A DNA stretch of 64,000 nt, taken from positions 3,537,674-3,601,673 of the forward strand of contig NZ_CM001514.1 of NCBI RefSeq assembly GCF_000263715.2. Reading direction: 5' to 3'. The DNA comes from Pseudomonas synxantha BG33R (GTDB lineage Bacteria > Pseudomonadota > Gammaproteobacteria > Pseudomonadales > Pseudomonadaceae). The notes beneath the pieces were generated by a model. It searched no databases, had not been told where the DNA came from, and saw nothing but the letters and a program-made list of their open reading frames with translations. Shown here piece by piece: positions 55,780 through 64,000 of this stretch; the stretch's first letter is position 1; each line of letters begins with the position of its first letter. Both the position numbers and the translations under genes were made by a program.

Positions 55780-56256
55780 ATGAATGCCATCGACCTGCTC
55801 AAAGCCGACCATGAACGCGTCAAGACCCTGCTCACCCAACTAAGCGAGTCCACCGAGCGCGGGGTTAAAAAGCGCACCGAGTTGCTAGCCAAGCTCGAGA
55901 TGGAAATCACCCTGCACACCAAGCTCGAAGAAGAAATCCTTTATCCCGCTTTTAGGAAAGCCGGTGGCAAGGAACAAGACATCATGTACCACGAGGCCAA
56001 GGAAGAGCACCGCACTGTCGACTCGCTGGTGCTGCCCGACCTGAAGCAGACCGAGCCCTCCTCCACCGAATTTTCAGGCCGTGTGAAAGTGGTCAAGGAA
56101 CTGCTTGAGCACCACATCGAAGAGGAAGAATCGGAGATGTTTCCCCAGGCGAAAAAACTGCTGGGCAAGGCAATACTTGAAGAGCTGGGGGCCGAAATGG
56201 AGGCGATGAAAGCGGCCTGCAAAAAGGCCTCGACCAACAAACCCCTCGCGGCCTGA
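55780..56256 (+). CDS. Hemerythrin-like HHE domain protein
   Basis: 158 residues from ATG 55780 (GAGG upstream; GTG 55768 is an alternative). It is a four-helix bundle with the metal-binding histidines and acids in KADHERV, LHTKLEEEILYPAF, EAKEEHRTVDSL and LLEHHIEEEESEMFP. It is predicted to bind a di-iron centre and act in oxygen, NO or iron sensing. There is no signal peptide. It lies between the stress genes and the toxin locus. Confidence 0.92.
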   Translation: MNAIDLLKADHERVKTLLTQLSESTERGVKKRTELLAKLEMEITLHTKLEEEILYPAFRKAGGKEQDIMYHEAKEEHRTVDSLVLPDLKQTEPSSTEFSGRVKVVKELLEHHIEEEESEMFPQAKKLLGKAILEELGAEMEAMKAACKKASTNKPLAA

Positions 56257-56432
56257 TAGACCCGCAATGAAAGCTCAAGCGACGGCCCCACGGGGTCTGT
56301 CGCGCTATCGAGCTTCACCGGTGATTTCTCCTCGCCTACTCGGCGACCCGGCCGACCGAGCCGGCCTGGACGCCCATGCTAGCGTGCCATTGCCCATGGC
56401 ATTGGCACTGGGCTTTCAGGAGATTCACCAAA

Positions 56433-59042
56433 ATGGACACGCATTCACCCACCTACACCAGGCTCTTCAAGGAAGACTGGGAGCTGCTTTGCTCGGCTTC
56501 CTCCATGGCTGCCGTCGATTCACCGGCAGCCTATCTAAAGGCGCTGTATTTATTTGCCCAGGCGCTTGAGGAAAGCGGAAAAGGCCAAGCCGGCAAAGTC
56601 ACCCTGGACCAGCGGCGACCTGAGCTCAAGGCATTGCCCATCAACGAACACAGCCTGACGGCTGTGATCCCCCAATTGTCGATCATTAATGAAACCCTCA
56701 CTCATCAGATCGACACATACCTTAGAAAGACCACCGGTGAAAACCGTGGACGCTCGCTGGATACGGTACTTGGTCTTCAACGCTTTCCGTTCGCACTGCC
56801 GTTTGAACGAGCCCATCGGCAATGCTGGCTCAGCTTGTCCGCAGGCAAGCCGCAACTGGGTGAACTCAGCTATCGCATCAGTCTGAAGCTGCCCATTACC
56901 CAACGCGCTCAGAACGCCTACGGCGTCGTCAGGCACGCGGCCTATGAAGCACAGCGATTGCTGTGCGGCTTGAGCCCTGCACAGCAAAACTTGTTGACGG
57001 AACCGTTTCTGGAAAACTCGGAGAATGTGCACGCCACTGAATTTTTCGCGCAGCACTATGGCCTCCAGGAGGAGTCGCTCAAGAAAACGCCCCATTGGCT
57101 GCACCAAACCGCTCTGACTCACGACCAGACCCAGGCATTACTGGCATGTGGCAGGTACCTGCCGGTGCTCTCGGGCAATGTATCTGCCGCCGCACTGCCA
57201 AGGCCGACTGCCGAGCTGCAGATACATGAACGGGCAGCCTACGTGAACGGCCCAATAACCAGGAATGCCGAGACGCAGCAACCGCTGTCGATAGAGCCCG
57301 AAAAACTGCAAAACACCTCATGGAACCGCTACCAGCGCCTGCACCGAATGATTCGCCTGCAACGCTGGACGCAACTGCCGTTTGAGGATCTGGACGCGCT
57401 GTTGATCAGCGTTGTGCGACGTGAGCAGAATGCTGATCCGCATCAGCCCTGCAACGACAATACCTTGCGGGCGCTGGGTGTCTACCGCTACCTGGAGCGG
57501 CGTCATGGCCTGCCACTTGAAGAGTTTGCGGCGATGCTGGATGCGCTTCCTGTGCGGGCGTCAGGCAATCGCCTGTCGCTGTATGACCAGGTGTTCAACC
57601 ACGCTTCAATGCCCGGCGAGACACTGCGGGTGGATGTGCCAAATCTGGCGCTGCATGAAGCGTTGCCGGACAACCTGCGACATCGGCTGTGTGCCGGTCT
57701 GAACCTTGGGGACACCCCCGACGCCTTGCATTGGCTGATCGGACAGGCGCGTCAATACCTACCTTCGCCTTGCCCGACGCTGACGTTCTATAGCGCCCTG
57801 TACCGCCAGGCTCGGATCGCACGGTTGTTCGGGCTGTCGGTGCTTGACAGTCATCACGTGGCGGCACTGCTCGGCGGTACGGATTACACAGCCCAACTGG
57901 TCAACCCCTCACTACGCAGTTCCGGCGTCAACGCACCGCCAGACATGCTCGATGTGCTGATGCAAATGGATTGGCTGGTCGGTTGGCTCAAGGACACGCG
58001 CCAATCGGTTGATCAGCTTCGCCGCCGTTTAGTCCTGGAGGCGGGCGCACAGCCGGCCCAGATCCAGGCGTATCTCACCCAGCTTGATGACCTGGTGCAA
58101 TTGACCCGACAGGGACTGCTGGTGCAAGAAGACATCGCTGACCTTACGCTGCCCCAGCCCGAACCAGACACCAGCGCCGCGCCCATTCCCTGGCATGCCC
58201 TCATCGTCCAGGGCCTGCTGTACAGCTACCCCCAGCTCAAGCCGCCAGCCCCCAGCGAACTGCCCAAGGCACTTGTGCAACTCATTGAAGCTCGAACCCT
58301 GAGCCTGGACCCGACCCGCAACGCTACCCTGCACGCCGATGCCAAACACGCAGTGACCAAGAAGCTGGGCGAGTTCTATCGGCAGCTGCAGCCCTTGAAG
58401 GAAAAAATCGATGCGCTGTTCAGCGCCCCATCGCATTTGCCTGGCGATCCGGCACTGTACCTGCAATCGCGCAAGCTCACCGCCCGACAGATTGCCCGTG
58501 CGGCCACCGCCCAATCGCCCCTTGACCTGGTCAAACATCTGCTGCTGTTGTTGCCGGACGCAGAAGTGTTATTGGAGCTGGGGGTGAGCCGCCAGACCCT
58601 GCACACCTTTTTGCTCCACCCGCACTGGTTGAGCCAGGAGCAGACGCAAGGCTCGCTGCTCAAGCTGACACTGAACACGCTGTACCTGCTGCAGCGCTTT
58701 GCCCACTGCCTCGACACCTATGGGCTTGCCCAACACAGCGTGCTCGATTACCTGCAACGCGCCAATACACCCTCTGCGGCAGACGTCGACACCTCGGCCA
58801 GCCCACGACTGGCCGCCCTGCTCAAGTGGGACGCCGGCGAGATCGAGCATCTGGTCGACCATCTCCCGAACAAACAGGTAAAGACCCTGGCCGACCTGGA
58901 CTGGATCCTGCGTTGCCACCAAACCGTCAGACTCACCGGGCTCTGTGCCAAAACCCTGCTCAAGGCGACCGATCTGCACGCCACATTGATGAATGAGGAC
59001 TGGAAACACGTCGGTTCGGCATTGATCACTACCGCCCCATAA
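56433..59042 (+). CDS. Tc toxin A component, N-terminal half (TcaA-like, VRP1 type)
   Basis: 869 residues from ATG 56433 (AGGAG upstream). The N-terminus is the Salmonella virulence plasmid A (VRP1)-type region found in Tc A subunits: YTRLFKEDWELLCSASSMAAVDSPAAYLKALYLFAQ. The rest is alpha-helical shell sequence. No signal peptide is visible. It resembles TcaA of the split Tca complex, in which TcaA and TcaB together replace a single large TcdA. The next gene begins 34 bases after its stop. Together they would form the pentameric translocation channel that injects the BC toxin cocoon into insect cells. Confidence 0.88.
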   Translation: MDTHSPTYTRLFKEDWELLCSASSMAAVDSPAAYLKALYLFAQALEESGKGQAGKVTLDQRRPELKALPINEHSLTAVIPQLSIINETLTHQIDTYLRKTTGENRGRSLDTVLGLQRFPFALPFERAHRQCWLSLSAGKPQLGELSYRISLKLPITQRAQNAYGVVRHAAYEAQRLLCGLSPAQQNLLTEPFLENSENVHATEFFAQHYGLQEESLKKTPHWLHQTALTHDQTQALLACGRYLPVLSGNVSAAALPRPTAELQIHERAAYVNGPITRNAETQQPLSIEPEKLQNTSWNRYQRLHRMIRLQRWTQLPFEDLDALLISVVRREQNADPHQPCNDNTLRALGVYRYLERRHGLPLEEFAAMLDALPVRASGNRLSLYDQVFNHASMPGETLRVDVPNLALHEALPDNLRHRLCAGLNLGDTPDALHWLIGQARQYLPSPCPTLTFYSALYRQARIARLFGLSVLDSHHVAALLGGTDYTAQLVNPSLRSSGVNAPPDMLDVLMQMDWLVGWLKDTRQSVDQLRRRLVLEAGAQPAQIQAYLTQLDDLVQLTRQGLLVQEDIADLTLPQPEPDTSAAPIPWHALIVQGLLYSYPQLKPPAPSELPKALVQLIEARTLSLDPTRNATLHADAKHAVTKKLGEFYRQLQPLKEKIDALFSAPSHLPGDPALYLQSRKLTARQIARAATAQSPLDLVKHLLLLLPDAEVLLELGVSRQTLHTFLLHPHWLSQEQTQGSLLKLTLNTLYLLQRFAHCLDTYGLAQHSVLDYLQRANTPSAADVDTSASPRLAALLKWDAGEIEHLVDHLPNKQVKTLADLDWILRCHQTVRLTGLCAKTLLKATDLHATLMNEDWKHVGSALITTAP

Positions 59043-59076
59043 CACCGCTTTGTTGCGACCGGATCAAGGAACGACC

Positions 59077-62000
59077 ATGTCTGCCCCCATCACCCAACAC
59101 CTCAACGAACAGCTGCGCGACGCGATGCTGGCGTTCTACATGAACACCGTACTGCCCGAAGATCCCACCGTGCAGACACTGCAACTGGCCGACACCTTCA
59201 AGCACGTCGACGATATCTACGCCTATTGGTTGCTCGACCCCCAGGTCAGCCACGCGGTGCCCACCACCCGCATCGCCAGTGCGATTGCCAGCCTTCAGCA
59301 GTACATCAACGCCATCTACCTGGGCCTGGAACGCGGCTACGAAGAAACAGGCATGAGCCATGCCCAGCAGACCGAATGGCGAGACACCTTGCTGACCTAC
59401 TCGCTGTGGCGCGCCAACCAGCAACTTTGCCACTACCCGGCCAGTTACCTGAGCCCCACCCTGCGCCACGACAAGAGCGACAGTTTCAGGCAACTGGAAG
59501 ACGAGTTGAACCAGTTCCGTACCGAGCCGGCATCGCTCTTGAAGGCTGTTCACGGTTACCTCAATCGCTTCGAAGAACTCGCCAATATCAGAACCCTCAA
59601 TGGCTATATCGATGGCGACAGGGACAGCTTCGCCAGCAGCGCCTATTACTTCATTGGCAAATCCAGCTCTGAAAACACCTATTACTGGCGCACGCTGGCT
59701 ATGCCTGAGCGCCCAGCCGAGGGCACCGCTCCCAAGCCAGCGGTCTGGTCGGGATGGAAAAAAATCCATCTGTCCATCGACGACAATGTTCCCGAACAGA
59801 CGATCCGCCCAGTGGTCTTCAATGGCCGTCTTTTCCTGGTGTGGGCCCAATGTATCAATCCGATGTCCTCCACCAAAGACATCACCCCGTTTGGACGCGG
59901 CGACGTTGAATCCGACAAGGAATACCAGCAACGCCTGGATACCCGGATACAGAGTACCTACCTGCAGTTCCGGCTGTACTTCTCGTTCAAAAAGCTCGAT
60001 GACAGCTGGAGCACGCCGCAATTGTGCATCCAGGAATACAACATCGCCAAAGAGCTCGACGAGTTGAGTTCAGAGGACTTGATGAGTGCCACCCATACGA
60101 TTGCCGTTGTCGACGCGAACCCCCTCACACCGTCGCTGTTTCTGGGCCTCCTCGCCCAGCCGAACACTCCAGCACCCGCGCAGAACAACGCAACCCATCG
60201 AAATTTTTACCAAGCCATTCGTGTGGACGAACACTTCAACACCCATTGGCTTGAGAGCATCGGCAGCACCCGCAAGACGCGCCTTTGGCTCGATGAATCT
60301 CATCTGGAACTGGCGGGGCGCTACCTGGCCATGTTTACACACCACAACCATGCCAGGTTTCAATTCAGGGCCACGAAAACCGCGCAGGTAAACGTGGAAG
60401 CTTTAACCCTTGACGCGCCTCATGGCGCTGTCAACGGCTGGAATTATGAAGGCCATCAGAACAAGATCCGTGCGCTGACGAGCGCCGATATCAAGTTCAA
60501 TACCACGACCTCGATACTGGAGGTGACGACCAGGCTCGCAGAAGGTTTCGAGCCGCATCACACCCTGATCTTCAACTACGACAACGACCTGGTCACGTTT
60601 ACCCTGACCTTGAGTACAAACGGCGTGCCCCAGGCAAATGAAACGCTGAAGTTGAGCGCCACCTCACAGATCCATCTCAAGAGCGCCGTGCTCATTGAAC
60701 TGTCCTCCGTGCAAATAGGGCTGAGCCTCAAATGCCAGAAAACCGGAGTCGAGCAGGCTGACTTTATTCGCAATGAAAGTAATCAACCGTTCAGTCTTGC
60801 CCTGCCCCCGAAAGAAAATGCCAGCCCCCCCACAGATTCCGTCACCCTGGACCTGGACGGAACATACATTTCACGCGAAGCCTTCGAGTATTTTTCCGAC
60901 GCACCGGATTCTGCTTACCTGGTTTCGCTGACATTCCATGAAGATCACGGCTCGCCACCGGACCATAAGCACGACTTATTCCACGGCACTGTCACGCTCA
61001 ACCAAAAACAACGTCTGTACAGACCTGTACTGATGTATATGAAACAAGCCAATGCTGCTTTGCCGGAAACCCTGAACAGGAACAATACCGTGCTGGTCGG
61101 GCAGGCCGAACACTCGCGCCGCAACCTGCGCGATGCCTTCACGGAACTGTCCATAAAGCATTTTTTTGACGTGCCGATCGAGTTCGCGCCGCAGACGATG
61201 AGGCCTTATGGCGAGGAAACCGGCAATCCTCCCCCGGCCTCATTGACCCTTATCCACGGCGTGTTGATACTGGAAAGCGATGTGCGCTATCCCTCGCCCA
61301 CCATTCTGGGCTATGCGCTGAAAACTGCCACATTCAGGCTCGGCACCCATAGCAATCCTCCTGTCATCCCGCTGGCCCCGCGCATTCGTCGTCTAACATC
61401 GGCGCCTTATGGCACGGCGGAGTTCATCGATTTCGACGGCAGCGCCATCGATTTCGACAGCAGCGCCATCGATTTCGACAGCAGCGCCATCGATTTCGAC
61501 AGCAGCGCCATCGATTTCGACGGCAGCGCCATCGAGTACGGCGTTACGCCTAAGCACAAACGCGCGCCCATTCGTACCAACACCTGCGTTGCGAGCCTGC
61601 TGACAAAAACTGCAGGAGCCGACGTACATCACCTGTTCTCCTTGCCAACGGACGCCTGGCGTGAGCCACCGCTGGCGGGCGAAAAGAATTACAGCCTGCT
61701 GGACTTCCAGGGTGCCCATGGTGCGTATTACTGGGAGCTGTTTCTTTACCTGCCCTGGTTGTTGGCGCACCGTTTGAACCTGGAACAGCAATATGCCGAC
61801 GCCGAAGTCTGGATACGGTTTCTTTTCGATCCTGCTCATCAGTCTGCCCATTGGCGTCAGCCGATGCTGTTGGCCGACACTGCGCCACCACCCAGCCAGA
61901 CCTTGCTCTGTGCTCATCGACTGGCCAAAAGCAGCCCCGTGCATTTTCGCCAGGCGCTGTACCTGTTGTATGTCGATATTCTGCTTAATCGCGGTGACGC

Positions 62001-63876
62001 GGCCTACCGGCAAATGAGCCGCGACAGCCTGGCCGAGGCCAAGCTGTGGTACATCCGCACCAAAGGATTGCTGGGGCCGCGCCCACCGCTCAACGCTGTT
62101 GATCCCTGGGTGACCACGACCCTGGACAAACTGCAAAGTCCCTCGGCACTTGGCAGGACGCCGGTGCCTGCCGGCACAGCACGGTTGTGCCGATCCCTGA
62201 GCCCGGACCTGCTGATGCGCTGGGACAAGGTCGAGGCGCGCCTGTACAACCTTCGCCATCACCTTGACCTGACCGGCAAGCCCATGAGCCTGCCGCTCTA
62301 CGCCGCCACGCTGACACCCCAGGCGTTGCTGGCCGCCTACCAACAAGGCACCGACGGCGCCAGCGTGCAGACAACCCTGCGCACTGCGCACGCCGGGCAC
62401 TATCGCTTCCAGGTGGTGCTGGGGCACGCTTTGCAGGCCGTGGATAACCTGATCCAGTTGGGAGCGACCTTGCTGTCACTGTGGGAGCGCAAGGAGCAGG
62501 CCCACTTTGTAGAATCCCAGCAACAACAGGCCTGGGAACTGGCCAGGTTAGCCGTCGAGCAACAAGCCCAGGCCGTGCAGGTCGACACCATAAACAGGCA
62601 TGCCCTGCTGGCCGGGCGTCGCATCGTCGAGGCCCGGGTGGCCTTCATAGAGCAGCAACTCAAGGTCGGCATCAGCCCGGCAGAAGCCCAGGCCACCCAA
62701 GCGTATCAGGACAGCGCACACTGGGAAACGGCAGCCGCGGTTGCTCAAGCCGGCGCGGGCCTGGCGATGCTGATACCGAATATTTTCGGCACCTCCAATG
62801 GCGGCGTGCGTTACGAAGGTGCCTTTCACGCGCTGCAAGCCATGTCCCAAGGCATGGCCAACGAACAGCGCGCCAACGCCGCCCACCTCGACCGCTCCGA
62901 CCTGTTCGCCCGCCGCGCCGCCGAATGGGGTAATGCCCTGGAGCAGGCGCGCCTGGAACTGGCCCAGGTCGATGCACAACTGCTGGCTTACACCGAACAA
63001 GAGCAACATACCCGCCTGCAATTGCGCCTGGCCCAAACCGCGTTCACCCAGGCGCGAACCTTGTATGACCTACTGGGTAAACGCTTTACCAACGCCCAGC
63101 TCTATCAATGGCTCAACGGCCAGCTTGCGACGTTCTACTACCAGGCGTATGACGCCACCCTGTCCCTGTGCCTGGCCGCCGAGGCGTGCTGGCAAGAGGA
63201 ACGCGCGGAGTGGAACAAACACTTCATTCAAACCGGGCTCTGGGTTCGCCAATACCGTGGCCTCAGCGCCGGCGAAGCCCTTAAACAGAATTTGCTGAGC
63301 ATGAGCAGTGCCTACACCACCCAGAACGAACGCTTGCTGGAGATCACCAAAACCGTGTCGTTGGGTCTGCTTCACGACCAAGACGCTTCGGCCACAGGCG
63401 ATAAACCCTGGGCAACGCTTAAAGCCGAACTCCTGACTAACGGTACGCTGAGCTTTGAACTGACCCGCAAGCTGTTCGACGACGATTACCCTGGCCACTA
63501 CCTGCGGCGGATCAAAAGCGTCAGTGTCTCCCTGCCTGCCACCCTGGGGCCCTACGAAGACATCAAGGCCATCCTGACCCAAACCGGCAATACCACGCAT
63601 CTTGCGCCCACGTCTGATAAACCCGAGGTTGCAGCAAAGAAAGACTGGCGCGCCAGGCAGGAAATCGCCCTGTCCAACGGGCTCAACGACAGCGGCCTGT
63701 TCACCTTGAACTTCGACGGTGACGAACGTTATCTGCCGTTCGAATACACCGGCGCCATTTCCACCTGGCAACTGAGCTTCCCCAATCATAAGCGGCAAGA
63801 GGCCCTGCTCAAATCCTTGACCGATATCATCGTGCACCTGCGTTACACCGCCAGGAACAGCGGAGGCCTGCGATGA
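59077..63876 (+). CDS. Tc toxin A component, C-terminal half (TcaB-like, pore-forming)
   Basis: 1599 residues from ATG 59077 (AAGGA upstream). The N-terminal part has an ABC-toxin N region (TFKHVDDIYAYWLLDPQ). The middle has neuraminidase-like and receptor-binding domains (RPVVFNGRLFLVWAQ). The C-terminal third is the TcdA/TcdB pore-forming domain of long alpha-helices (e.g. ERANAAHLDRS, LDEVDQ-like heptads), ending IIVHLRYTARNSGGLR. At residues ~784-818 lies a five-copy repeat of the acidic heptad I-D-F-D-S-S-A. The stop overlaps the next gene's start (ATGA). Confidence 0.88.
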   Translation: MSAPITQHLNEQLRDAMLAFYMNTVLPEDPTVQTLQLADTFKHVDDIYAYWLLDPQVSHAVPTTRIASAIASLQQYINAIYLGLERGYEETGMSHAQQTEWRDTLLTYSLWRANQQLCHYPASYLSPTLRHDKSDSFRQLEDELNQFRTEPASLLKAVHGYLNRFEELANIRTLNGYIDGDRDSFASSAYYFIGKSSSENTYYWRTLAMPERPAEGTAPKPAVWSGWKKIHLSIDDNVPEQTIRPVVFNGRLFLVWAQCINPMSSTKDITPFGRGDVESDKEYQQRLDTRIQSTYLQFRLYFSFKKLDDSWSTPQLCIQEYNIAKELDELSSEDLMSATHTIAVVDANPLTPSLFLGLLAQPNTPAPAQNNATHRNFYQAIRVDEHFNTHWLESIGSTRKTRLWLDESHLELAGRYLAMFTHHNHARFQFRATKTAQVNVEALTLDAPHGAVNGWNYEGHQNKIRALTSADIKFNTTTSILEVTTRLAEGFEPHHTLIFNYDNDLVTFTLTLSTNGVPQANETLKLSATSQIHLKSAVLIELSSVQIGLSLKCQKTGVEQADFIRNESNQPFSLALPPKENASPPTDSVTLDLDGTYISREAFEYFSDAPDSAYLVSLTFHEDHGSPPDHKHDLFHGTVTLNQKQRLYRPVLMYMKQANAALPETLNRNNTVLVGQAEHSRRNLRDAFTELSIKHFFDVPIEFAPQTMRPYGEETGNPPPASLTLIHGVLILESDVRYPSPTILGYALKTATFRLGTHSNPPVIPLAPRIRRLTSAPYGTAEFIDFDGSAIDFDSSAIDFDSSAIDFDSSAIDFDGSAIEYGVTPKHKRAPIRTNTCVASLLTKTAGADVHHLFSLPTDAWREPPLAGEKNYSLLDFQGAHGAYYWELFLYLPWLLAHRLNLEQQYADAEVWIRFLFDPAHQSAHWRQPMLLADTAPPPSQTLLCAHRLAKSSPVHFRQALYLLYVDILLNRGDAAYRQMSRDSLAEAKLWYIRTKGLLGPRPPLNAVDPWVTTTLDKLQSPSALGRTPVPAGTARLCRSLSPDLLMRWDKVEARLYNLRHHLDLTGKPMSLPLYAATLTPQALLAAYQQGTDGASVQTTLRTAHAGHYRFQVVLGHALQAVDNLIQLGATLLSLWERKEQAHFVESQQQQAWELARLAVEQQAQAVQVDTINRHALLAGRRIVEARVAFIEQQLKVGISPAEAQATQAYQDSAHWETAAAVAQAGAGLAMLIPNIFGTSNGGVRYEGAFHALQAMSQGMANEQRANAAHLDRSDLFARRAAEWGNALEQARLELAQVDAQLLAYTEQEQHTRLQLRLAQTAFTQARTLYDLLGKRFTNAQLYQWLNGQLATFYYQAYDATLSLCLAAEACWQEERAEWNKHFIQTGLWVRQYRGLSAGEALKQNLLSMSSAYTTQNERLLEITKTVSLGLLHDQDASATGDKPWATLKAELLTNGTLSFELTRKLFDDDYPGHYLRRIKSVSVSLPATLGPYEDIKAILTQTGNTTHLAPTSDKPEVAAKKDWRARQEIALSNGLNDSGLFTLNFDGDERYLPFEYTGAISTWQLSFPNHKRQEALLKSLTDIIVHLRYTARNSGGLR
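61426..61530. repeat. Five-copy 21-bp tandem repeat in the TcaB-like gene
   Basis: Units start at 61426, 61447, 61468, 61489 and 61510, each ATCGATTTCGAC plus AGCAGCGCC or GGCAGCGCC, and encode IDFDSSA (central three) or IDFDGSA (outer two). A partial sixth (ATCGA) follows. In-frame variation of copy number would alter a surface loop without breaking the gene. Confidence 0.95.
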
Positions 63877-64000
63877 GCATGCAGTCATCCGATTTTTTGC
63901 AGCCGGCAATCCCTGCCCTGCCCAAGGGCGGCGGTGCCATCCAGGGCCCTGGCGTCAGTTGGGGGCCTGTCGGCTCACGGGGCGAGGCGTGCCTGGACGT
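63873..64000 (+). CDS. Tc toxin B component (TcB/TcaC-like), 5' end only
   Basis: The first 42 residues are present (MSMQSSDFLQPAIPALPKGG). The motif PALPKGGGAIQG is the SpvB-type N-terminus of Tc B subunits, which form the cocoon that holds the C-terminal toxin of TcC. The ATG overlaps the TcaB-like stop (ATGA) with GGAGG upstream. The rest lies beyond the right edge; the TcC partner is expected further downstream. Confidence 0.85.
   Translation, partial: MSMQSSDFLQPAIPALPKGGGAIQGPGVSWGPVGSRGEACLD

Noticed and set aside
61426..61530. CRISPR-like direct repeats
   Set aside because: The units are contiguous without spacers, keep the reading frame of a toxin gene and encode a protein heptad.

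Overview
The window is a piece of a Pseudomonas chromosome, most likely from the P. fluorescens group. The evidence is the gene repertoire (type VI secretion, YejABEF, HbcR-controlled 3-hydroxybutyrate use, split Tc toxin), the high-GC codon choice, and repeated Pseudomonas-type REP/REPIN palindromes between genes (GTGGGAGCTGGCTTGC and GTGGGAGGGGGCTTGC classes). No tRNA, rRNA, CRISPR array, prophage or insertion sequence was recognised.

Layout. 1-8.8 kb: the left end of a T6SS cluster on the minus strand (tssA-B-C-E-F-G, then a sigma-54 activator cut by the window edge), with a divergent hcp that has a good sigma-54 promoter. Two structural genes look broken: tssA by an in-frame TGA and tssG by a 10-bp tandem duplication. 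8.8-10.7 kb: aldo/keto reductase, DUF1543 protein, parvulin PpiC. 10.7-16.3 kb: yejABEF peptide importer. 16.3-22.2 kb: HbcR-type activator plus permease, 3-hydroxybutyrate dehydrogenase and acetoacetyl-CoA synthetase behind a sigma-54 promoter and GTCTC palindromes. 22.3-25.2 kb: hybrid histidine kinase and a second parvulin. 25.2-31.8 kb (minus): amino-acid-type ABC transporter, RidA, IclR regulator, fold-type III PLP deaminase and KDG kinase. This combination points to D-glucosaminate use. 32.1-34.0 kb: thioredoxin-like protein and a TerC/CBS/CorC membrane protein with a structured leader.

34.4-43.5 kb: a sugar or polyol locus with a SorC regulator and RpiB-like isomerase on the minus strand, and a ribose-type ABC transporter, SDR, zinc dehydrogenase and DhaK/DhaL kinase on the plus strand. 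The gene set matches what tetritol (erythritol/threitol) catabolism would need. 43.5-46 kb: LysR and DHA2 MFS pump. 46.0-46.5 kb: a repeat-rich intergenic element that can fold into a three-way junction. 46.5-53.7 kb: housekeeping genes (SohB, histidine phosphatase, SCP2, Nudix, SDR, hydrolase, alpha-hydroxy-acid oxidase, DeoR). 53.7-56.3 kb: small stress-type genes (DUF4142, PfpI/DJ-1, PLDc_N, hemerythrin). 56.4-64.0 kb: a Tc toxin locus with a split A subunit (TcaA-like, TcaB-like) and the first codons of a B subunit running off the window.

Catabolic logic. Three self-contained modules each join transport, oxidation or deamination, activation and a local regulator: 3-hydroxybutyrate to acetoacetyl-CoA; glucosaminate (inferred) to KDPG; tetritol (inferred) to a phosphorylated tetrose. 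Most of the long ORFs opposite these genes are by-products of high-GC codon bias and are not annotated.
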